From NCBI GenBank assembly GCA_020636915.1, contig JACJWV010000005.1, forward strand, positions 124,001-188,000: 64,000 nt of DNA, given 5' to 3'. Below are positions 8,827 to 18,128 of the stretch, piece after piece. Positions within the stretch are counted from its first letter, which is position 1. The number at the start of each line of letters is the position of its first letter. Position numbers and translations under genes: made by a program. The DNA comes from Nocardioides sp. Its GTDB lineage: Bacteria; Actinomycetota; Actinomycetes; Propionibacteriales; Nocardioidaceae. The notes beneath the pieces were generated by a model, which saw nothing but the letters and a program-made list of their open reading frames with translations, was not told the DNA's origin and made no database searches.

Positions 8827-9597
8827 ATGGCCTACTTCGAGCAGACCGACGAACACACCTTCCGCGCCACCGCGCACACCGGCGGCGCTTGGGACACCGC
8901 CACCCAGCACATCGCCCCCGCGCTCGGCCTGCTCGCGCACGCCGTGGAGGCCGACCGGGCCGCCCGCCGCGACGACCCGGCGCTGGTCAGCCGGCTGTCC
9001 TACGACATCCTCGGCACGGTCCCGGTGGCCGAGGTCGAGGTCTCGGTCCGCGTGCTGCGGCCGGGTCGGACCATCGAGCTGGTGGAGGCGACCCTCGCGC
9101 ACGGCGGCCGCGCGGTCGTCGTGCTGCGCGCCTGGCTGCTCGAGCCCCGGGGCACCGCCGCGCTCGCGGGCACCGGACTGGACCCGATCCCCGGGCCGGA
9201 GGACCACGAGCCGTGGGACCCCACCACGATCTGGCCGGGCGGGTTCATCGCCTCGGTCGAGGTACGGCGCCGCCAGGTCGCTCCCGGACGCGCGACCGTC
9301 TGGGTGCGGACGCCGGTCCCGCTCGTCGAGGGCCGGGAGGTCGGCCGCCTCGCGGCGACCGTCGGTCTCCTCGACATCGCCAACGGCATGACCGTGCGGG
9401 CCGACCCGCAGGCGGTGGCCTTCCCCAACCTCGACCTCACCGCCCACCTCGTCGCCGCCCCGCAGGGCGCGTGGGTCGGCCTCGACACCCGGGTCACCTT
9501 CGGGGCCGACGGCCTCGGCCTGACCCACAGCGTCGTCCACGACGAGACCGGCCCGATCGGCACCAGCAGCCAGACCCTCACGGTCCGCCCCGCCTGA
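8827..9597 (+). CDS. Acyl-CoA thioesterase-like (double hotdog) protein
   Basis: 256 residues. It has the pattern of the TesB-like acyl-CoA thioesterase family common in actinobacteria: an N-terminal hotdog region (LVSRLSYDILGTVPVAEVEV; RTIELVEATLAHGGRAVVVL) and a C-terminal one (NGMTVRADPQAVAFPNLDLT; WVGLDTRVTFGADGLGLTHS). The typical end GLTHSVVHDETGPIGTSSQTL matches the family. It would release free fatty acids from CoA esters in the cytoplasm; the substrate is not known. The ATG lies 6 bases before the first strongly family-like residues. Confidence 0.8.
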   Translation: MAYFEQTDEHTFRATAHTGGAWDTATQHIAPALGLLAHAVEADRAARRDDPALVSRLSYDILGTVPVAEVEVSVRVLRPGRTIELVEATLAHGGRAVVVLRAWLLEPRGTAALAGTGLDPIPGPEDHEPWDPTTIWPGGFIASVEVRRRQVAPGRATVWVRTPVPLVEGREVGRLAATVGLLDIANGMTVRADPQAVAFPNLDLTAHLVAAPQGAWVGLDTRVTFGADGLGLTHSVVHDETGPIGTSSQTLTVRPA

Positions 9598-9617
9598 GGC
9601 AGCCGGCCGCGGCTGGT

Positions 9618-9698
9618 CGAGTTTTGTCGGCCGGCCGACGAAATCCGATCCGGGACGACGAAGCTTTGTCGTCCCGGATCGGAATTCGTCGTCCCGCC
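9618..9698. repeat. 81-bp inverted repeat, left copy
   Basis: This segment matches the reverse complement of 10855-10935 at 73 of 81 positions. It contains the palindrome TCGGCCGGCCGA and a 15-bp hairpin stem (9645-9659 with 9668-9682, 8-base loop) built around GGGACGAC/GTCGTCCC, then a third copy of TTCGTCGTCCCG. It sits just downstream of the thioesterase gene and could also act as its terminator. Confidence 0.9.
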
Positions 9699-9860
9699 CT
9701 TCCGGGCCTCTGGTCCCGGTGGGCGCGTCCGGCCCCGGCTGCCCAGCCTCGCGCCGACGACGGCCCGGTCACGGTCCACAGGCACTGACCCCCGACCGGT
9801 CGTCCACAGCCACGAGAAGATAGATCGCGGGGCCCGTGTGGCCCAGGGAGTCTGCTCGGC

Positions 9861-10799
9861 ATGCACCTTCCTTTCGACGAGCACGGCATCCTGCTGCGGC
9901 GCGACGCGATCGCCTCCGGGATCGAGGACGACTGGCTCCACCGCATGGTCAGGACCGACGAGCTGATCCGGATGCGCCAGGGCGCCTACGTCGACCCCGC
10001 CGTCTGGGTTCCCGCGACTCCGGCCGGGCGTCACGTCCTGGTCGGGCGGGCAGTCATGCAGCAGTACGACGACCGCGTCGCCCTCTCCCACGCCAGCGCC
10101 CACCTGCGACGCGGTGGGCCCGACTGGGGCCTGGACCTCAGCACGGTCCACGTGACCAACCTCTTCGGCCGCGGTGATCGGCGCAAGGCCGGCATCACCC
10201 ACCACCGAGGATGGGTCGGCGTCCACGACCTGACCCGCACCGAAGACCACTGGATCACCGCACCCGGCCGCACCGCTGTGGAGACCGCCTCCCTCCTCCC
10301 GCTGGCCCCGGCCGTGGGCGTCCTGGACTGGACGCTCCACCACGAGCTGACGACGCGCGAGGAGCTTGACCGCTACGCGTCGGAGGTGATGCGGGAATGG
10401 TCGGACTCGCCCGTCCTCAAGCTTGCTGTGCCGCTAAGCGACGGCCGCGCGGAGTCCGTCGCCGAGACGCGGCTGCGACTCCTCTTCAGGACCCACGGGT
10501 TCGACGTGGAGCCGCAGTTCGAGGTCTTCCATCCCTCCGGCACCCTCGCCGGCCGGGTCGACATGCTGCTGCGCGAGCTGCGTCTCCTCGTCGAGTTCGA
10601 CGGCGCCATCAAGTACGGCCGACTCCTCCACCCCGGGCAGACCATCAAGGACGTGATCCGGGAGGAGCGGGCGCGCGAGGTGCTTCTCGAGGAACTGACC
10701 GGGTTGCGGATGTTTCGCACCGTCTGGGCCGATCTCGACCACCCCCGGCGCACGATCGAACGCGCCATCCACGCCAGCACCGCACGCCTGGCCGGCTGA
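9861..10799 (+). CDS. AbiEi-type winged-helix / DUF559-like nuclease-fold protein
   Basis: 312 residues. The N-terminal ~110 residues look like the AbiEi-family antitoxin winged-helix domain (GILLRRDAIASGIEDDWLHR, then IRMRQGAYVDPAVWVP). The C-terminal ~110 residues resemble DUF559/Vsr-like PD-(D/E)xK folds: GRVDMLLRELRLLVEFDG, then K six residues after the Glu, and RMFRTVWADL at the end. This D...E-x-x-x-x-x-K layout could be a nuclease site, but catalysis is unproven. Such proteins are abundant and often multicopy in Nocardioides-like genomes and are usually annotated as AbiEi-type antitoxins, yet no AbiEii toxin gene adjoins this one. The gene stands alone between two 81-bp inverted repeats. 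Confidence 0.75.
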   Translation: MHLPFDEHGILLRRDAIASGIEDDWLHRMVRTDELIRMRQGAYVDPAVWVPATPAGRHVLVGRAVMQQYDDRVALSHASAHLRRGGPDWGLDLSTVHVTNLFGRGDRRKAGITHHRGWVGVHDLTRTEDHWITAPGRTAVETASLLPLAPAVGVLDWTLHHELTTREELDRYASEVMREWSDSPVLKLAVPLSDGRAESVAETRLRLLFRTHGFDVEPQFEVFHPSGTLAGRVDMLLRELRLLVEFDGAIKYGRLLHPGQTIKDVIREERAREVLLEELTGLRMFRTVWADLDHPRRTIERAIHASTARLAG

Positions 10800-10854
10800 C
10801 CGACGGGCTGACCCACCGGTCGACCGACTCCCACGCCACCACCCACACCGGTAG

Positions 10855-10935
10855 GGCGGGACGACGAACTTCGACCCGGGACGACGCAACTTCGTCGTCC
10901 CGGGTCGGATTTCGTCGGCCGGCCGACGAAACTCG
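10855..10935. repeat. 81-bp inverted repeat, right copy
   Basis: Reverse-complement partner of 9618-9698 with 8 mismatches. It begins 55 bases after the AbiEi-type gene's stop. Immediately beyond it (about 10938-10980) is a C-rich low-complexity stretch of CACCC and CACACA units, reaching almost to the stop of the permease gene at 10994. Confidence 0.9.
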
Positions 10936-10993
10936 CCACCCACCCCCACCCCCACCCACACACACCCGCGCCCCCCGACCACCCGGGCCGGCC

Positions 10994-11722
10994 TCACACC
11001 AGCGAGCGGACCACCAGCACCAGGGCCGAGGCGGCGGAGACGGCGAGCACGGCAGCACGGACCCGGTGGGTGGGCAGCAGGCGGCGGAGGGGCGCGCCGA
11101 TGACGACCCCCAGCACCACGGCCGGCAGCAGCAGCGCGCCGACCGCGACCTGGTGCCGGGTCAGGTCGCCGGACACGGTGAGCCCGGTCAGGCTGATCGC
11201 CGCGCCGACGAGGAAGTAGACCGCCATCGTGGTGCGGATCTGCCGTGGCGGCCGGTGCTGGTAGAGCAGCGCGAACGGCGGCCCGCCGATCGACGTGGCC
11301 GTCCCGGTCACCCCGCCGACGAACCCCGCGGCGCTCAGCGTGCCGCGGTTGACCGGCACCTCCACCGCGTGCCAGGTCACCAGGACGGCGAGCAGCACGA
11401 TCGAGCCGATGAAGACCCCGAGCTGGTCGGCGGTGAACGTGGTCACCACCCAGACGCCCGCGACCGTGCCGAGGACCCGCGCGGGCAGCGACCAGTTCAG
11501 GCCGTGCCAGTCGATGTCGCGGCGCTCCTCGGCGAGCGTGATCATCGGCAGGACGAACGCGAGGCTGATCAGCACCCCGGGCATGAGCTGGGGTGCGAGC
11601 AGGGTGATCACCGGAGCGGCGACCAGCCCGATGCCGAGGCCGACGACCGCCTGGACGACGGCGCCGGCGAGCACGGCGAGGAAGGCGAGGGCGAAGACGC
11701 CCGGGTCGAGACCACCGGTCAC
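10994..11722 (-). CDS. TauE/SafE-family sulfite-exporter-like permease
   Basis: 242 residues, almost entirely hydrophobic with about 8 membrane spans. It has the two related halves of the TauE/SafE (DUF81) family: FALAFLAVLAGAVVQAVVG with LLAPQLMPGVL, and GFVGGVTGTATSIGGPPFAL with RTTMAVYFLVG. Members move sulfite, sulfoacetate or other small anions; the substrate is unknown here. The GTG start overlaps the Nudix gene's stop by 4 bases (GTGA), so they form an operon with translational coupling. Confidence 0.88.
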   Translation of the reverse strand: MTGGLDPGVFALAFLAVLAGAVVQAVVGLGIGLVAAPVITLLAPQLMPGVLISLAFVLPMITLAEERRDIDWHGLNWSLPARVLGTVAGVWVVTTFTADQLGVFIGSIVLLAVLVTWHAVEVPVNRGTLSAAGFVGGVTGTATSIGGPPFALLYQHRPPRQIRTTMAVYFLVGAAISLTGLTVSGDLTRHQVAVGALLLPAVVLGVVIGAPLRRLLPTHRVRAAVLAVSAASALVLVVRSLV

Positions 11723-12156
11723 GCTCGCAGCTCCCGGTACTCCGCCGAGTCGAGGAACGCCGGGACGACGACGGAGGCCGAGGCGGACAGGTCGAGCCGG
11801 CGCGCCCGCCCGGGCTCGACGAACACGATCTGCCGGCCCTCGCTGGCGACCACGTCGGCGTCGGTGCGGTCGCTGGCGGCGTACCAGACCTGGGCGGTGT
11901 CCAGGGTGCCGTAGCCCTCGTGGAAGACCTCGATCTCCCGGAAGAGCTGCAGGGTGCCGGGAGGCAGCTCGATGCCGGTCTCCTCGGCGAGCTCGCGGTA
12001 CGCCGCCGGCTCGAAGTCCTCGCCGTCCTCGACGTGCCCGCCGACCAGCCCCCACTTCTCCGGGTCGATCACGGGGTGCTCGTCGCGCTCCTGCAGCAGC
12101 AGCCACCCGCGCCGGTCCACGAGGAGGATCGAGGAGAACCGGTGCACGCGAGCCAC
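11719..12156 (-). CDS. Nudix hydrolase
   Basis: About 145 residues from the GTG at 12156. It carries a complete Nudix box, G-x5-E-x7-REL-x-EE-x-GI (GHVEDGEDFEPAAYRELAEE then TGI), the Mg-binding motif for cleaving nucleoside diphosphates linked to another group. Its first strand FSSILLVDRRGWLLLQERD is typical of MutT/NUDT-like members. The substrate is not predictable. A GTG nine bases further in is an alternative start. It is divergent from the GH18 gene with only 20 bases between starts, so the two promoters must overlap one another or the opposing gene. Confidence 0.85.
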   Translation of the reverse strand: MARVHRFSSILLVDRRGWLLLQERDEHPVIDPEKWGLVGGHVEDGEDFEPAAYRELAEETGIELPPGTLQLFREIEVFHEGYGTLDTAQVWYAASDRTDADVVASEGRQIVFVEPGRARRLDLSASASVVVPAFLDSAEYRELRA

Positions 12157-12176
12157 GCTAGCGGCACAGTGGTCCC

Positions 12177-13181
12177 ATGCGTCTCGGAGCCCTCCTGCTG
12201 TCCTCGCTGGCGTCCGCGGCGGCCGCGCTCGCCGTGGTCGCACCGGGACCGGCGACCGGACAGGTCCCCGAGGGGTTGCAGGTGACCGGGTGGACGCTGG
12301 ACTCCTCCACGACCGGTCTCCTCGACCGGAACGCCGCCGGGCTGACGACGCTCAGCGTCGCCGGCGTCACCCTCGCCGCCGACGGCGGCGGGGTCAGCGC
12401 GCCGAACGACGGGGCGCTCGCGCTGCTGGCCGCCGGGCAGGGCCACGACCTCGCCACCGAGCTGCTGATCAGCAACTACAGCAACGCGACCGGCGACTTC
12501 GACGCCGCCCGCAACCACCGGTTGCTGTCGAGCCCCCGCAAGATCGACCGGGTCGCCACCCGGCTCGCGGGGTTCGTGACCGACCAGGGGTGGGACGGGA
12601 TCAACGTCGACCTCGAGCTGGTCCGCGCCGACGACGGTCCCGGCCTCGTCGCCTTCGCGCAGGCGCTGCAGGACCAGATGCCGCCGGAGCGGACCGTGTC
12701 GATCGACATCAGCGCCTCGACCACCGTCGACGGCTACGAGCAGCACGGCTACCGGCTCGCCGATCTCGCCGCGACCGTCGACGTGATCGACCTGATGACC
12801 TACGACCAGCACGGCCCCGGCTGGTCGGGCCCCGGCCCGATCGGCGCGCTCCCCTGGCAGCGTGACTCGCTGGACGCGCTGTTGACCGTCGTACCCCCCG
12901 AGCAGGTGCAGCTCGGCGTCGCCGGCTACGGCTACACCTGGCCGCGGCACGGGACCGGCCGCAGCCTCGGCGTGCGGCAGGCCCGCGGCATCGTGCACCG
13001 CGACGGGGCGACGCCCCACTGGCGCGCGGGCGTGGGCGAGTGGACCGCGCGGCTCTCCGACGGGACCATCGTGTGGTGGTCGGACCGGCGCTCCTACGCG
13101 CTGCGCGTCGACCTGGCGCGGGAGGCCGGGGTCCGCGGCCTCGCGGTGTGGCGGATCGGGTCGGCGGACACACTCCGCTGA
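12177..13181 (+). CDS. Secreted glycoside hydrolase family 18 protein (YaaH/SleL-like)
   Basis: 334 residues. The N-terminus is a signal peptide (ALLLSSLASAAAALAVV, cleavage near PATGQ). The catalytic strand GWDGINVDLEL fits the D-x-x-D-x-D-x-E consensus of GH18 in its YaaH-like form (DGINxDxE), with E as the likely acid/base. Later LMTYDQHG and LGVAGYGYTWP are the usual GH18 strand 6-7 signatures. Such proteins hydrolyse N-acetylglucosamine linkages in peptidoglycan or chitin, so a role in wall turnover is plausible. No wall-binding domain is visible. Confidence 0.85.
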   Translation: MRLGALLLSSLASAAAALAVVAPGPATGQVPEGLQVTGWTLDSSTTGLLDRNAAGLTTLSVAGVTLAADGGGVSAPNDGALALLAAGQGHDLATELLISNYSNATGDFDAARNHRLLSSPRKIDRVATRLAGFVTDQGWDGINVDLELVRADDGPGLVAFAQALQDQMPPERTVSIDISASTTVDGYEQHGYRLADLAATVDVIDLMTYDQHGPGWSGPGPIGALPWQRDSLDALLTVVPPEQVQLGVAGYGYTWPRHGTGRSLGVRQARGIVHRDGATPHWRAGVGEWTARLSDGTIVWWSDRRSYALRVDLAREAGVRGLAVWRIGSADTLR

Positions 13182-13200
13182 CAGCCTGACCGGGCGTCCC

Positions 13201-13206
13201 TATCCT
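13201..13206 (+). promoter_or_regulatory. -10 box of the SARP/STAND regulator (leaderless)
   Basis: TATCCT ends 6 bases before the ATG at 13213; the gap to the upstream stop is only 31 bases. Confidence 0.5.
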
Positions 13207-13212
13207 TCCCCC

Positions 13213-16617
<3,405 letters not shown>

Positions 16618-16820
16618 CGGGGCGTGTCGGCCGCGTCGGGCTGGTGCATGTTCCGTTCAGTTGCTGGCTGATGCACCGCTGGGAGCGCGCCCACCTGGGC
16701 ATTTCCCAGCAATTGAGGCTCTCCTGCTGCATCCGTGGGCGTCGTGACCCGGGCCGGCGACCGTGGGCTGCGGATGCCACGGGGTTGCGACCGACAGGCC
16801 GACGAGGCGGGGACGGCCCC

Positions 16821-16893
16821 GCAGGTGTCGGCGCGGTCTCCCGGCCTGGGGGTTGATCGGTGGTCCTGCTGTCGACACCTGCCCGGGGAGACC
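16821..16893. repeat. Two interleaved inverted repeats (pseudoknot geometry)
   Basis: GCAGGTGTCG (16821-16830) is complementary to CGACACCTGC (16873-16882), and GGTCTCCC (16835-16842) to GGGAGACC (16886-16893). The arms occur in the order a-b-a'-b', so the pairs cross; an RNA from here could form an H-type pseudoknot. Confidence 0.55.
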
Positions 16894-16932
16894 CGCACGA
16901 CACGCCGGGCCGGAGCGGCGTGTCGTGCGGGT
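16891..16932. repeat. 16-bp perfect hairpin containing CGCACGACACGCC
   Basis: Arms 16891-16906 and 16917-16932 are perfect complements around a 10-base loop, followed by TTCCCC. It may terminate the long regulator transcript, 274 bases downstream of its stop. The core CACGACACGCCG recurs at 38328-38340. Confidence 0.75.
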
Positions 16933-17164
16933 TTCCCCCGACCGGTTCGACCTGGTGTGGCTGGTGTGACCGCTGAGACTTCTGGGACCCATGGTGGTGG
17001 CGCGGGCGGAGCCGGGGCGACAACAGCGCCCCTCGAGCCGGTCTGCCACCGCGCGGCCAGCCGACCAGCTACCCACGGATGCGTCACAAGAGCCGCAATT
17101 GAACGCTCATGAACGGCACGGCGCCCACCCGGGACGCCGAGCAGCCGCGGCGGCGACCAGGCCC

Positions 17165-17225
17165 GCGGATTGGTCACCAACCGCACGTGGAAGCGCTCCG
17201 GACCTGCGGTTGGTGACCAATCCGC
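17165..17225. repeat. Perfect 21-bp inverted repeat with TTGGTSACCAA cores
   Basis: Arms 17165-17185 and 17205-17225 are exact reverse complements separated by 19 bases. Each arm itself holds an 11-bp palindrome, TTGGTCACCAA (17170-17180) and TTGGTGACCAA (17210-17220), with centres exactly 40 bp apart, which would place two dimeric protein sites on the same face of the helix. Confidence 0.85.
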
Positions 17226-17351
17226 ATGGGTGAGGGGGCGATCGGTCGATCCGGGTTGCGTGCGCCGTACCCTGCCTGCCGCGCTGGGGTGCTCTGGCGC
17301 GTGGTCAGGCACACGACCCGACAGCCCGGGAACGACGTGACGACGTGGTCC

Positions 17352-18128
17352 TCAGGCGTACCGGAACACCCGGGCCTCACGGCGGGCGAACCGGCGGTGG
17401 GTGAGCCGCCAGATCACCCGCACGGGTGCCTCGAGATCGTGGAACACCCGCTCCCGGACCTCCCGCGTCAGGCCGTGCCCGACCCACGGCACCACCCGCA
17501 CGGCCTCGCGGAGGGTCCCCCCGCGGCCGATCTCCTCCTCGATCGCGGCCCACTGCTCCGCGTCGACGAGGCGCTGGACGATCGCGATCGCCGCGGTCTC
17601 CTCGTGCCCGAGGTGCCGCCGCAACGACTCCCGGGCCGCACAGACCCGGACGGCGAGCGCGGCCCGGGTGTCCTCGTCGGCCCGATCGGCCAGCCGGCGG
17701 AAGCCGGCCGCGCACGACTCGAGGAGCGGGTCGATCTCGTCGTGCTCGGCCGCCATCGCCTCCAGGACCACGACGTCGTCGGCCGCGCCGAGGCTCACCA
17801 GCGCCGGCCAGACGTGCTCGTCCTCGGCCGTGTGGTGGTGGTGGAGCACGGTCGCGAACAGGTCCCACCGCTCGGTCAGCAGCCGCCAGGCACGACGGTC
17901 CGCGACCGGCGTCGCCCGGACCGCGGCCGCGAACGCGTCCAGGTCGCGCCGGAAGCCGTGGTGCATCAGGTACATCATCCGCATGTCCACCGGCCCGTCC
18001 GGGGCGGCCGCCTGGCCGGGCAGCCGGAGCTGCCGCGGCCAGGCCGCCCGGTCGTCGCGCGGAGCCCGGTCCGGCGCGGCACCCTCCGGCGCGGCACCCT
18101 CCGGCGCGGGGCTGTCCTGCGCGGTCAT
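17352..18128 (-). CDS. Hemerythrin-domain protein
   Basis: 258 residues. An Ala/Pro/Asp-rich N-terminus (about 50 residues, with the repeat PEGAA) precedes a four-helix hemerythrin HHE-type domain with candidate iron ligands: YLMHHGFRRD, LFATVLHHHHTAEDEHVWP, AAEHDEIDPLLE and RHLGHEETAAI. These give the H, HxxxE, H-x-x-x-D pattern of a di-iron centre used for oxygen, NO or redox sensing or iron handling. It overlaps the MMPL gene's stop by 4 bases and should be translated from the same mRNA. The C-terminal ~60 residues resemble the tail of other actinobacterial hemerythrin proteins. No membrane span. Confidence 0.88.
   Translation of the reverse strand: MTAQDSPAPEGAAPEGAAPDRAPRDDRAAWPRQLRLPGQAAAPDGPVDMRMMYLMHHGFRRDLDAFAAAVRATPVADRRAWRLLTERWDLFATVLHHHHTAEDEHVWPALVSLGAADDVVVLEAMAAEHDEIDPLLESCAAGFRRLADRADEDTRAALAVRVCAARESLRRHLGHEETAAIAIVQRLVDAEQWAAIEEEIGRGGTLREAVRVVPWVGHGLTREVRERVFHDLEAPVRVIWRLTHRRFARREARVFRYA

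Larger units (their letters stand above)
9618..10935. mobile_element. Candidate single-gene cassette bounded by 81-bp inverted repeats
   Basis: Two 81-bp, 90% identical sequences in opposite orientation enclose about 1.16 kb containing one gene (9861-10799). That is the geometry of terminal inverted repeats. There is no transposase inside and I see no clear target-site duplication just outside (GGCTGGT on the left, CCACCCA on the right), so the mobile-element call is inference; paired terminators from one repeat family would be the alternative. Confidence 0.4.
16618..17351. other. Gene-free 734-bp region rich in inverted repeats
   Basis: No open frame here has recognisable protein features; all are GC-shadow frames. 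It contains crossing inverted repeats (16821-16893), a 16-bp perfect hairpin (16891-16932), an imperfect inverted pair about 31 bp long (16711-16741 against 17070-17101, about 25 matches, sharing CCCACGGATGC and CAATTG), and a perfect 21-bp inverted repeat (17165-17225). It could be a decayed MITE-like element or a structured RNA or regulatory region. Confidence 0.6.

Noticed and set aside
9771..9812. Two TCCACAG copies near 9.78-9.81 kb as DnaA boxes
   Set aside because: The best (TCGTCCACA) is one mismatch away and the other is worse; too weak in a short stretch.
9861..10799. A classical AbiE toxin-antitoxin pair
   Set aside because: Only the AbiEi-like winged-helix domain is present; no AbiEii nucleotidyltransferase gene adjoins, and the C-terminus is DUF559-like instead.
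10938..10980. A G-quadruplex or regulatory site in the CACCC-rich stretch
   Set aside because: The G-runs on the complementary strand are real, but the region is simple low-complexity sequence with nothing to tie it to a promoter.
16735..17112. A 125-codon plus-strand frame in the 16.6-17.35 kb gap
   Set aside because: Composition is that of repeat DNA, there is no ribosome-binding site or family similarity, and its sequence is made of inverted-repeat arms.
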